Assembly (NCBI GenBank): GCA_964476045.1
Contig: CAYYYJ010000006.1
Location: forward strand, 1 to 42,199
Source of the DNA: CAYYYJ01 sp964476045
GTDB taxonomy: Archaea > Aenigmatarchaeota > Aenigmatarchaeia > QMZP01 > JACQNV01
Direction: 5' to 3'
DNA length: 42,199 nucleotides
This document shows, one piece after another, positions 22,695-30,534 of this stretch (its first letter is position 1; every line of letters starts with the position of its first letter). The notes beneath the pieces are model-generated. The model was given only the letters and a program-made list of their open reading frames with translations. It was not told the origin of the DNA and did not search any database. Made by a program: the position numbers and the translations under genes.

Positions 22695-24347
22695 ATGCCA
22701 GACCTGATGATCGACGATTTGTTTAAGAAGCAGCCGTTGGTGGGAAACGTCCTATTTGCAATGCCATTGAACCAAAACACGAGGCTTAACCTGACCTCAA
22801 ATATAGGAGGCTGTTCAGGTCTCTACTGGTCTCTAATTTTCCAGCTAAGTAAATGGGGATATGTCATGAAAAAAATAGAGGAAAGCATGGACGTATCGCC
22901 TGTCTATGCTGAAGCATATAATCTGACAGTTGAGCAAAAACACAAGCTGGAAGCCCAGATAAAACAAGGCCTGGCGTCTGCTGCCCAAGCTGTTGCTGAC
23001 TACGAATTACTCAAGCATGACCTCAGAAAATATAAAGAAATAATGGATTTCTTAAAGGAAAGTAAAGCTAAAGACAAAAGCGATGATCATATACTAAGAT
23101 CGATGTTTATTGACAGGGTCGATGCTTTTGTTGGGGACCAGTTCGCAATGATAAACATGGTCAAGAGATGGCCTACTATAATTGCTGATTTTATAAGGCT
23201 TCCGAAGTATGTGGCCGAGGCAGATCAAAGCGATGTTGACAAGATACGCGATGGGTTGAAAGTGACAATCGCAGAAGCAAATGTCCTCAAGTCAAAGAAC
23301 ACTCTATTCAAAAAATGGAGGGAGAGTTTTATCCCAGAGGTCAGCAACAGATACGTGAAAATATTGACCATGGTGAAGGCAAGGGAAAAGAGTATGTATG
23401 AATACAAAGAGTGGCTTAAGCCTTACGCAGCCAGATACAAGACAATGCAAGAAAGCCTGGAAAAAAAACCAAAGGGTATATTCTCTGACGCTTTCATGGC
23501 ACCGGGTTTAGGGAATGCGATGGCATCATCCTCAATAAGGTTTATAGCATGGACGCCGTTTTCGTCGCCTGAAATGGGAAAGCCTAACAAACTGCCTGCC
23601 AGATTCGAACCAGAGAGAGACAAGTTTCTAGTCAAGCACGCAAAAAAGCTGATTAAGAGGTACAAAAATAATAGAATAACTTATGGCGGCGGGAAAAAAG
23701 TAGTGAAATTGGAAGATGAAGAATCTATAAAAGACTGGATAAAAGAGACTTATACAGAGGCGATAAGCGGGGACTCAAAAAGAATTGACAAGACGCCGAA
23801 CGCCACGCTTTCTAGGGGCACTCCATACTATATTGGTTTTGACATTGAATGCAATAAAAGCCTGATCAAGATCCCCAAGGGCGGAGAAATCGAGGATATA
23901 GTAATAGTAATAAGGGAGTATATAATGTCAGAGAACCTCGTTATGCTTCTGTTGCTGGAGCTTGATATCCTAGGCCAGCAGTTCGATTCTTACGTAAATG
24001 AAATGATAGGTTCAAAAGACGCAGAGGATATTGTAGAGAGCAATGTCAGGAGAGAATTCAAAGACCTATTCCCGGAACCGGGAGACAGTGAAGGAGAAAA
24101 ACCGAAAAAAGAAAGATTTACTGAAGTCAAAGAGGCAACAGAGCAAATAAAGGGCGTATACACAAGAATTGGGAAATTGCTTAAACCATATAAATTATAC
24201 TTTATACGGCCAGGGCCATACGAACCTGTTTTCAGGGAAAGGGTCCCAAAAGGATTCATGATACCAATGGGTGGAAGCTATTTCGGCAAGCTTGTGAAAT
24301 TCCTGAAGTGGAAGATGGGTTTCCCAGGAATGCCAGAAGAGTATTGA
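22695..24347 (+). CDS. Unknown-module protein 3 (550 aa)
   Basis: A large soluble protein. Residues 15-60 hold AMPLNQNTRLNLTSNIGG and a Trp/Leu-rich segment. Residues 60-290 are mostly helical and charged with coiled-coil character. Around 270-300, GLGNAMASSSIRFIAWTPF is Gly/Ala-rich. Residues 370-410 look like a beta strand and helix (YYIGFDIECNKSLIKIPKGG), and the end is GFPGMPEEY. I find no known catalytic signature. It starts 1 nt after the stop of the preceding paralog gene and is followed 54 bp later by the TIM-barrel gene. The size and conserved-looking blocks argue for a structural or scaffold protein of the module. Confidence 0.7.
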   Translation: MPDLMIDDLFKKQPLVGNVLFAMPLNQNTRLNLTSNIGGCSGLYWSLIFQLSKWGYVMKKIEESMDVSPVYAEAYNLTVEQKHKLEAQIKQGLASAAQAVADYELLKHDLRKYKEIMDFLKESKAKDKSDDHILRSMFIDRVDAFVGDQFAMINMVKRWPTIIADFIRLPKYVAEADQSDVDKIRDGLKVTIAEANVLKSKNTLFKKWRESFIPEVSNRYVKILTMVKAREKSMYEYKEWLKPYAARYKTMQESLEKKPKGIFSDAFMAPGLGNAMASSSIRFIAWTPFSSPEMGKPNKLPARFEPERDKFLVKHAKKLIKRYKNNRITYGGGKKVVKLEDEESIKDWIKETYTEAISGDSKRIDKTPNATLSRGTPYYIGFDIECNKSLIKIPKGGEIEDIVIVIREYIMSENLVMLLLLELDILGQQFDSYVNEMIGSKDAEDIVESNVRREFKDLFPEPGDSEGEKPKKERFTEVKEATEQIKGVYTRIGKLLKPYKLYFIRPGPYEPVFRERVPKGFMIPMGGSYFGKLVKFLKWKMGFPGMPEEY

Positions 24348-24401
24348 GTAATTATTTTCTTAAATACTTTTCTTAAACTAAGTAATAATTAAATTATAAT
24401 T

Positions 24402-26306
24402 ATGTCCCTCAGAGTCGGCGTGACAGCAGGATTGTATACTATAGGCAGAGCCACAGAGCTAGCCACGCCTGTAAGGAAAACAGGCTACATCATCACGCGT
24501 GGCGCAGATTTCGCGCAGATGGATTTGGATGTAGCCCACGAAGTCACTTATACTGCAGGCAGGGAAACCAGGCATATCCTGAAAAAACAAGGCATTCTAG
24601 TATCAGCGCACGGAGACCTAAACGTTCCGATAGGGATCCCAGAAAGAGCTGATTATAGGGATTGTTTAGAGAGGATGAAGCTCTCTGTAAGGTCTGCTGT
24701 TTTTTTAGGCGCGAATTATGTGGATTTCCACGGAAGCCTGAACCAATGGCTTGAGCTGCTCTCGCACACTTCGCAGAAACAAGCAATGGCTTGGGTTGAC
24801 CACGAGGGGCGGCATATAGCTGAAATATTATTTGAGCAGCCTAAGCTCAGAAAATGGTTTATAGAAACATTTTATCCAAGGACAGAACATCTTCAGCGTG
24901 GAGAAATTTTCTCCCCGAAAGACAGGGAAAGAGTGGCCGAAATAGCTCACAAACTCGAAGAAAATGATAAAAAGAAATTACGAGAAGAAGCAAAGGACTT
25001 AGACGATGAGGAAAAAGACCAATTTGGTCGTGCAGGATTTCTCCGAGAGAAAATAGAGAGCGATCAGGGAACAGAAAAAGATAAAAAGAAGTATGAGTCT
25101 ATAGTCACGAGAGTGGGTCAGATAAGGTCTAGAATTAAAGCGATAAGTAACGAATTAGAGAGTCTTAAAACAAAGGAGTACGGGGACAAAGCCTATTCGA
25201 AATTTCTCGAAGAAAAGCTTTCCAGTCCAGAACATAAAAAAAGGCAGTGGTTTCAGGAAGACATGCAAGGCGTAGGACCGACTCTTCTGCAGGCGCACAT
25301 CATAATGTTCCATTACTTGTTCTATAAAAAGGATCCCATCTTTCTCGCAATGGCCGATCAGTACAAAGATCTATTACAGAAATATCGATTGAATTATAGC
25401 GATGATAAATGGCCAACTGAAGCATACGATAAGGGCGAAGTCGCTCACGAAAAAGATTTTAAAGAGTTTTTTTATGCTGTTGTGACAGCAAAATATCTTG
25501 AAGGCCTTTTGAAGGAATTGATCAGATGGGTAAATGATGATTTAGTCAAAAAAATTATACCAGAGTTTGTCAAGAGTGCAGATATAGAAAACCCTCAGGA
25601 AGAAAAAGCTGAGCTAGATGAACTGGTCAACTGCGCGAAAAATATTATCTTTGCAATTGAAAACCAGGAAGCAAGGAATATAGAACATGCAGGGATGCAT
25701 CTGATGTGGAGGCCCAAGCAGATTTACGCAGCTGTGAAAACAATTAGGCAGACTTTGAAGACTCAAAGAGTCTGGATAATAGTAGACCATGAGCATATTG
25801 CTACCCAAGGGGTAGATGCCCTTTTAGAAAGCAGGGAGATGAGGAGAACTATCCCTGATTATGGTTCTTATGTAATTGCAATCCATGCGAACCATCCGAA
25901 CCCTCTGCATTTGCATGACCCTGTAGATCATGGGGATAATTTACTCTACGAGCTATTGTATAATTTAAGGATGACCGGTTTCGGAAGAAAAAGAGAGTGT
26001 TATATTGTATTTGAAAGAGGTGGAGGACGCGACCAGCAAGATCCTTTCGAGAGATCTGTCGACGCGTTGAAGGTTATGGCAGAATTATTAGAAAAAGATG
26101 TGTCGCCGAAAGATCTGCCTTTGAGCTTTTATGGCCTGGAGAAAATGATGGGAGATGAGCAAAGGCAATGGGCTATAATCCAGTCCCACAAAATGGAGCC
26201 AATAAAAGATTTGTTAGAATTGCCAGAAGAGGAATGGTCATTCCTATCCCGCGCAGCCAGAGAGAAGCAGAGGCCAGAAGCGTTCAAGAAAGGAGAGTTC
26301 AGGTAG
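24402..26306 (+). CDS. Large TIM-barrel metalloenzyme-like protein (endonuclease IV/xylose isomerase-like fold)
   Basis: A 634-residue protein. The two ends together look like an AP-endonuclease-2/sugar-isomerase TIM barrel with metal ligands on strand ends: H70 (VSAHGD), H110 (VDFHGS), D462/H463/H465 (IIVDHEH), H495/H498 (AIHANH), H503-H510 (LHLHDPVDHGD) and E538 (VFERGGG). Between strands 4 and 5, residues about 160-420 form a large charged, helical and partly coiled-coil insert. Standard endonuclease IV is about 280-300 residues, so this is more than twice the usual size. It could act on DNA, sugars or something else; the ligand set supports a metal-dependent enzyme. It is part of the five-gene unknown module. 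Confidence 0.68.
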   Translation: MSLRVGVTAGLYTIGRATELATPVRKTGYIITRGADFAQMDLDVAHEVTYTAGRETRHILKKQGILVSAHGDLNVPIGIPERADYRDCLERMKLSVRSAVFLGANYVDFHGSLNQWLELLSHTSQKQAMAWVDHEGRHIAEILFEQPKLRKWFIETFYPRTEHLQRGEIFSPKDRERVAEIAHKLEENDKKKLREEAKDLDDEEKDQFGRAGFLREKIESDQGTEKDKKKYESIVTRVGQIRSRIKAISNELESLKTKEYGDKAYSKFLEEKLSSPEHKKRQWFQEDMQGVGPTLLQAHIIMFHYLFYKKDPIFLAMADQYKDLLQKYRLNYSDDKWPTEAYDKGEVAHEKDFKEFFYAVVTAKYLEGLLKELIRWVNDDLVKKIIPEFVKSADIENPQEEKAELDELVNCAKNIIFAIENQEARNIEHAGMHLMWRPKQIYAAVKTIRQTLKTQRVWIIVDHEHIATQGVDALLESREMRRTIPDYGSYVIAIHANHPNPLHLHDPVDHGDNLLYELLYNLRMTGFGRKRECYIVFERGGGRDQQDPFERSVDALKVMAELLEKDVSPKDLPLSFYGLEKMMGDEQRQWAIIQSHKMEPIKDLLELPEEEWSFLSRAAREKQRPEAFKKGEFR

Positions 26307-26388
26307 TTTACTTTTATTCTCCTCAATCCAAGTATACTCACGGGAAATACGCCTTTATAAGGAATAAGATAAATACTTAGAATTTGAT

Positions 26389-27684
26389 ATGGCTAAAAAA
26401 ATGGAGCTCGAAGATAATGACATGCAGCTAGGCGGAAACAGGCAAGAAGATTCTGAAAGAGGAATGAAAGCTGTAAAAAAACCAAAAGCGTCGACTGTTT
26501 CTAGAGAGGAGCCCGATCTCGATCAACCTGAGTCAAAAGATCCAGAAGCTAAACAAGGCGAAGCCAAAAAAGAAGATAAAGGCATAGGGCGTGAAGAGAG
26601 GATAGAAATACTCAAAAAGTTTACAAAAGAAGCCTTGAAGAAATACGGCAGTCTTATACGCTCTATTGTTTTGTTCGGGTCGACTGCGCGAGAGGAGTGG
26701 AGAGGCGAATCAGACATCGATGTTTTTGTTATTGTCGATGACACTAGACAGAGGATATCGCCGGCTATGCGGGATAGCATAGAAGACAACCTCGTCGATA
26801 TTGCTTACAAAATAAACAAACAGCTTTCTTTACAGCAGCCTTATCTTCTCACTGAATTCTGGGGAATGGTGAGGGAAGGGCATCCAATAATTTTCAATTT
26901 CATCCGCGAAGGCATACCTGTTTATGATAAGGATATTTTCCTGCCGATAAAAAGGCTTCTCCAGATGGGCGAGATAAAACCAAGCAAAGAAGCTGTTGAA
27001 AAATACATCGAACGCGGCCCTAAGCGAATCAAAAGAGTAGAAGAAACAAAAATGTATCTGGTTGTAGAGGATCTGTACTATGGTATGCTGGAATCTGCGC
27101 AGGCTGTATTGATGTTCTTAGGAAAAAATCCGCCAAGGCCAGGAGACGCTCCGAATGCATTGAGGTCAACATTAGGCAAAATGGGTCTAATGAAAGACGA
27201 AGAGATAAAGTGGTTAGAAGATATAATCCATGTAAGAAAAGAAGTTGAACACAGAAGGATAAATGACATGTCTGGAAAAGATCTGGACGTTTGGATTGAT
27301 AATGCAAATAAATTTGTAAAGTTAATGCAAAACCTGATAGTCAAAGTAGAGATACTCAAGAGAGAGAATATGGTAGAGAAATCCTACATCATAATGGCTG
27401 AGACAACCACAACGCTCCTGAAGTCTTTAAACAAGATGCCGGAAAAAGAAACTGAGCTTCCAAAAGCTTTCGAAGAGCATCTGGTGAAACCCGGTTTGGT
27501 CGATCAAAAATATCTAGAGGTGTTTTCAGAGTTGGGTAAGATGAGAGAGTTAGTCAATCAAGGCAAGATACTTGATTTACAGAAAGGCCAAATCCTAAGG
27601 CAGAGGGAATATGTCCGCAAGTTCATCCGCGAAGCTGGCAGGGTTTTGAAGAAGAATATTGTTATACCGATGGACGGAGAATAA
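26389..27684 (+). CDS. Fused MNT nucleotidyltransferase - HEPN protein
   Basis: A 431-residue protein. Residues 1-70 are charged and disordered. Residues 72-185 form a minimal nucleotidyltransferase with LFGSTAREEWRGESDIDVFV (G97-S98, then D109 and D111). Residues 205-330 form a helical HEPN-like domain with a possible RNase motif R283-x4-H288 (RKEVEH). Another helical region ends the protein. MNT and HEPN are normally separate antitoxin and toxin, in which MNT adenylylates HEPN; here they are one chain with extra ends. A TATA-like CTTTATAAG (about 26350-26358) gives it its own promoter, 82 bp after the TIM-barrel gene. It could be a regulated RNase or AMP-transfer enzyme. Confidence 0.78.
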   Translation: MAKKMELEDNDMQLGGNRQEDSERGMKAVKKPKASTVSREEPDLDQPESKDPEAKQGEAKKEDKGIGREERIEILKKFTKEALKKYGSLIRSIVLFGSTAREEWRGESDIDVFVIVDDTRQRISPAMRDSIEDNLVDIAYKINKQLSLQQPYLLTEFWGMVREGHPIIFNFIREGIPVYDKDIFLPIKRLLQMGEIKPSKEAVEKYIERGPKRIKRVEETKMYLVVEDLYYGMLESAQAVLMFLGKNPPRPGDAPNALRSTLGKMGLMKDEEIKWLEDIIHVRKEVEHRRINDMSGKDLDVWIDNANKFVKLMQNLIVKVEILKRENMVEKSYIIMAETTTTLLKSLNKMPEKETELPKAFEEHLVKPGLVDQKYLEVFSELGKMRELVNQGKILDLQKGQILRQREYVRKFIREAGRVLKKNIVIPMDGE

Positions 27685-27836
27685 ATAATTTTTAACGTAT
27701 TAAGTTTAGAGATTAACCTTCGACAACGTTTTCTAGTTTAGATCTAGTAGATCTTAAAGCCTCGTCCACTTTTTCTTTCGCACGAAATCCAAATTCTTTT
27801 CAGCAGCCTCCTAACAAATTGGCTGGCAGGCAAATC

Positions 27837-27879
27837 TATATAAACTACAAGTTTATATATATAAACCATAGGTTTATAT
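27837..27879. promoter_or_regulatory. Two 9-bp-arm inverted repeats flanking TATA box of MNT/HEPN pair
   Basis: Repeat 1 has arms TATATAAAC (27837-27845) and GTTTATATA (27851-27859). Repeat 2 has arms ATATAAACC (27859-27867) and GGTTTATAT (27871-27879). They abut, and the second covers the ATG at 27878. The central TATATATAA (27855-27863) lies about 20-25 nt before the start, as in a leaderless promoter. Any dimer bound to both repeats would block TBP and RNA polymerase, so these are probable autoregulatory operators. Confidence 0.7.
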
Positions 27880-28459
27880 GAAAAATAACGAGATGAAAGC
27901 GGTTTTGGTTATCCTGAAGAGTCCTGAGGTTCTATACAATTCAAACAGCCTTTCAAAGGTTCTAGGGCTTACATCAATGGGTACCCTGAAAATAATAAAA
28001 AAACTGGAGAAAGAGGGCATCCTCAAATCAGAAAGACTTGGCAAAGCCTTTTTTTATAGGATAGATACTGAGAATGGGCATGCAAAAAAATGCCTGGAAT
28101 TTGCCTTATCAAAAGAAGTTTTTGGATCTTCGACCATTGTTAAACGGTGGGCAACTGAAATCATGAAACTGAAATCCGCTGAGATGGCAATACTCTTTGG
28201 CTCTGTGCTCAGAAAATCCGAGCCAAACGATATCGATGTTTTGCTTGTCACAAAGCAGAAAAAATTCGAAAAACTGAGAGTGGAGGTTGGAGAGATAAAC
28301 AAAATAAACCTTAAAAAAATCCACCCTGTTTACCAAAGTTTTGATGATCTAGTCAAAAACATAAGGAATCGTGATAAGGTTGTCCTCAATGCAATAAAAG
28401 GTGTTGTTGTCTTCGGTGGTGAAAAGCTAATTGATATTTATGACTCATGCAAAAAATAA
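27878..28459 (+). CDS. mntA: Winged-helix - MNT nucleotidyltransferase antitoxin
   Basis: A 193-residue protein. Residues 5-62 form a winged-helix DNA-binding domain (LSKVLGLTSMGTLKIIKKLE as recognition helices and LGKAFFYRID as wing). Residues 85-185 form a minimal nucleotidyltransferase with ILFGSVLRKSEPNDIDVLLV (G108-S109, D118, D120). It overlaps the HEPN gene by 20 nt, the usual antitoxin-first layout. MNT antitoxins transfer AMP to their HEPN toxin, and the winged helix probably binds the two inverted repeats over its own promoter. Its transcript is leaderless. The gene symbol is by family only. Confidence 0.88.
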   Translation: MKNNEMKAVLVILKSPEVLYNSNSLSKVLGLTSMGTLKIIKKLEKEGILKSERLGKAFFYRIDTENGHAKKCLEFALSKEVFGSSTIVKRWATEIMKLKSAEMAILFGSVLRKSEPNDIDVLLVTKQKKFEKLRVEVGEINKINLKKIHPVYQSFDDLVKNIRNRDKVVLNAIKGVVVFGGEKLIDIYDSCKK

Positions 28460-28952
28460 GGTCAAGTGGTGTTTAAACAAAGCTGAAAAAGAGGTGGCCG
28501 CAGGAGGGAAACATAGGGGTTTGGTTAAGGTCGATCCTGACATAAAGAAGGCGCGTGAACACATTTCAAAAGCCGAACATAATTTAAAAACAACTCTATA
28601 CCTGCAAAAAGGCGATTACACTGACTGGTGTTCTAGTACTATATTCTATTCGATCTACCATTCTTTTCTCGCAATCCTTGCAAAATTCGGCTACGAAAGC
28701 AGGAACCAGGAGTGCACACTTTCTGCAATAGAAAGCCTGATAGAGGATGGTATTATACCCATTACAAAAAACGAAATGGAGAAGATCAGCCTTTTCGATG
28801 TGGAAGAAAAACACAGTTCTTCTACAGCTGTCCAGATAAGGGAAGAATTCCAATATGGGACAAAGCTATCATTGGAAGATAAGAGCTTGGAGGAGCTTTT
28901 TACCCTTGCCAGTAGGATATTGGACAAGGCTAAGGTGGTTATTGAGAAATAG
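28440..28952 (+). CDS. hepT: HEPN-domain toxin partner
   Basis: ATG 28440 is chosen over an upstream TTG. The 170-residue helical protein has the HEPN core KAEHNLKTTLYLQKGDYTDW and CSSTIFYSIYHSFLAILAKF, and a C-terminal helix REEFQYGTKLSLEDKSLEEL. The classical RNase motif Rx4-6H is not visible; the last helix has R..FQYG instead. The overlap with the MNT gene supports a HEPN/MNT toxin-antitoxin pair in which the HEPN protein is an RNase inactivated by AMP transfer. The absent motif leaves its catalytic activity open. This separate pair stands right beside the fused MNT-HEPN gene. Confidence 0.82.
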   Translation: MTHAKNKVKWCLNKAEKEVAAGGKHRGLVKVDPDIKKAREHISKAEHNLKTTLYLQKGDYTDWCSSTIFYSIYHSFLAILAKFGYESRNQECTLSAIESLIEDGIIPITKNEMEKISLFDVEEKHSSSTAVQIREEFQYGTKLSLEDKSLEELFTLASRILDKAKVVIEK

Positions 28953-28977
28953 GTATGTATTGGTTACAGGCACAAAA

Positions 28978-29529
28978 TCACTTTTTCTTTTTTATAAATT
29001 CTAAAATTTTCTGTGAAACCTCTTGAGGTGTTAGTTTTGTTGTATCGACAATGAGGTCGTAATTGCTTTTATCATAACATCTAAACCCGTAATATTTCAT
29101 GTACCTTTTCTCGTCGCTTTCCATCCTTTCCTGCAGATTTTTTAATTCCTCTTCGATAGATCCTGTTGCTTTCTCATTTCTATCATTTGCATTTTTCTTC
29201 TCCTCGAAAATCCTTCTGGCGCCTTCTTTAAGGTCAACGTCCAGAAAAACTTTTATTGAATTTGGGATAAAATGGAAAGCTGTGCGGCCTTCAACAACGA
29301 GATTGTCTTCTTCTTTGCCTATCTTTGCCAAAAAATCATCTACTGGTTTATCTGTTGAAAAATCTTTTTCCCCCAGTTTATTGAACTCTTCAATTGTCAT
29401 CCCAAGTTTTTTTGCAGCTTCCCTGCGCATCCCGCCTGCATAATATCGTTTGAAACCAAGCTTTTCAGCCAAAATCTTAGCAACAGTGGATTTACCAGAA
29501 CCAGGGAGGCCAGAAAGTGTTATTATCAT
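28978..29529 (-). CDS. cmk: Cytidylate kinase
   Basis: A 183-residue archaeal-type cytidylate kinase, converting CMP/dCMP to the diphosphate. The P-loop GLPGSGKST (7-15) opens the chain, followed by the substrate-binding region YYAGGMRREAAKKLGMTIEE (29-48), LVVEGRTAFHF and the lid region RMESDEKRYMKYYGFRCYD. The length is normal. In archaeal genomes cmk is often next to ribosomal-protein or pseudouridine-synthase genes; here it follows an endonuclease IV-like gene by 11 nt on the same strand, so the two are probably co-transcribed. Confidence 0.94.
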   Translation of the reverse strand: MIITLSGLPGSGKSTVAKILAEKLGFKRYYAGGMRREAAKKLGMTIEEFNKLGEKDFSTDKPVDDFLAKIGKEEDNLVVEGRTAFHFIPNSIKVFLDVDLKEGARRIFEEKKNANDRNEKATGSIEEELKNLQERMESDEKRYMKYYGFRCYDKSNYDLIVDTTKLTPQEVSQKILEFIKKKK

Positions 29530-29540
29530 ATTTTTAGAAT

Positions 29541-30419
29541 TTATCTCACCATGTCCCCAAAGTCTTTTAGTATCTGCATTATTGTTTCCTCCCTGTTGGG
29601 ATCCTCGAAAATCAGTGTGCCTTTCATGCCAAAAGACATTATTGTTTTAATCAGATAATTTAATTTCAAATCAGATTTCTGGCACGGGATATAATCTTTC
29701 AGACCAGATGGACCGTATGTCACACCAGAAAACATAAGGTATGCATTGTGCAGCCACTGCTGGCCTATACTTGCTCTTACAGTATCTACGACTTTTTTAA
29801 AATCAGATTCTGTACTCAATGCCCCAGAACCTCTTGCATGTATGTGGGCAAAATTAATTATAGGCTCTGTTTTTGCAGTTCTTTTTGTGATCTCTATTAT
29901 ATCCTCGAGCGAGCCTAATTCTCTTATCCGCCCTGTTGGCTCAAACCCGATTTTTGTTTTCAAGTTTCCTGCGTTTATAATTTCTGTTGTTTTGTGGACA
30001 ACAAGTTTGAGAGCCTGGTCGTTCGGAAGCATCTGATAAAAAGTTGGGTGGAGGATGAGAGACCTGCAGTCCATTATACCAGCTATTGCTCCGAATATTT
30101 TGAATGCGTTGTCTATATTCTCTGGCTCTTCTGGAAACTTGTCATTGTGAATTGCTAATTCGATATTATATTTTTGGGCGAGTGTCTTGATTTTCAAAAG
30201 TTCCCCGTAATGTTCTTTGTACAATGATTGCACATCTGTTATGTGGGAGAAAAGTTCGCTTGGCAAAACAAAGGCCCTGAGGCCAGATTGATACAAAACT
30301 TCTAATGCATCTAGGGCTTCCTTGACAGTTTTTACAACAGGTATTTTAGAAGTCCCGTATGCTACACCAACTCTCATTCCTAATCTTTCTTGTATCTTGA
30401 GAGCTTTTTTTCGTATCAT
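29541..30419 (-). CDS. Endonuclease IV-like TIM-barrel protein
   Basis: A 292-residue protein with the AP-endonuclease-2 barrel pattern. Metal-ligand candidates are H in LAIHNDKF, H in LILHPTFYQ, E in GFEPTGR, two H in NFAHIHARGSG and E in LIFEDPNRE. The barrel probably begins at MRVGVAYGTS (residue 15); an ATG at 30419 gives a 14-residue basic extension, and the shorter start is possible. It is probably a DNA-repair endonuclease or related hydrolase. It may be the normal-size relative of the oversized TIM-barrel protein at 24402. A TATA-like GGTATATAG (about 30446-30454) lies about 30 nt upstream. Confidence 0.8.
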   Translation of the reverse strand: MIRKKALKIQERLGMRVGVAYGTSKIPVVKTVKEALDALEVLYQSGLRAFVLPSELFSHITDVQSLYKEHYGELLKIKTLAQKYNIELAIHNDKFPEEPENIDNAFKIFGAIAGIMDCRSLILHPTFYQMLPNDQALKLVVHKTTEIINAGNLKTKIGFEPTGRIRELGSLEDIIEITKRTAKTEPIINFAHIHARGSGALSTESDFKKVVDTVRASIGQQWLHNAYLMFSGVTYGPSGLKDYIPCQKSDLKLNYLIKTIMSFGMKGTLIFEDPNREETIMQILKDFGDMVR

Positions 30420-30521
30420 AATATACCCACGTAAATAGATAGATTACTTCTATATACCCCTATCGGAAAATATATATTGGTTAATAATTGTGATTTAGAA
30501 ACAAAAAGGCGAGTTTAAGAA

Positions 30522-30534
30522 ATAACAGTGTTAT
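30522..30534. repeat. Palindrome ATAACA-G-TGTTAT, copy 2 of 3
   Basis: A perfect 13-bp palindrome overlapping the stop codon of the 30531-31241 gene and lying about 103 bp upstream of the endonuclease IV-like gene (start 30419). Confidence 0.6.

Noticed and set aside
24352..24385. Direct repeats TTTTCTTAAA upstream of the TIM-barrel gene
   Set aside because: Two short A/T-rich copies in a promoter region are easily explained by TATA-like composition.
27716..27800. Short minus-strand reading frame ending KVDEALRSTRSKLENVVEG
   Set aside because: It looks like the tail of a helical protein, but it lacks a start and an upstream body. It could be a decayed gene end or chance.
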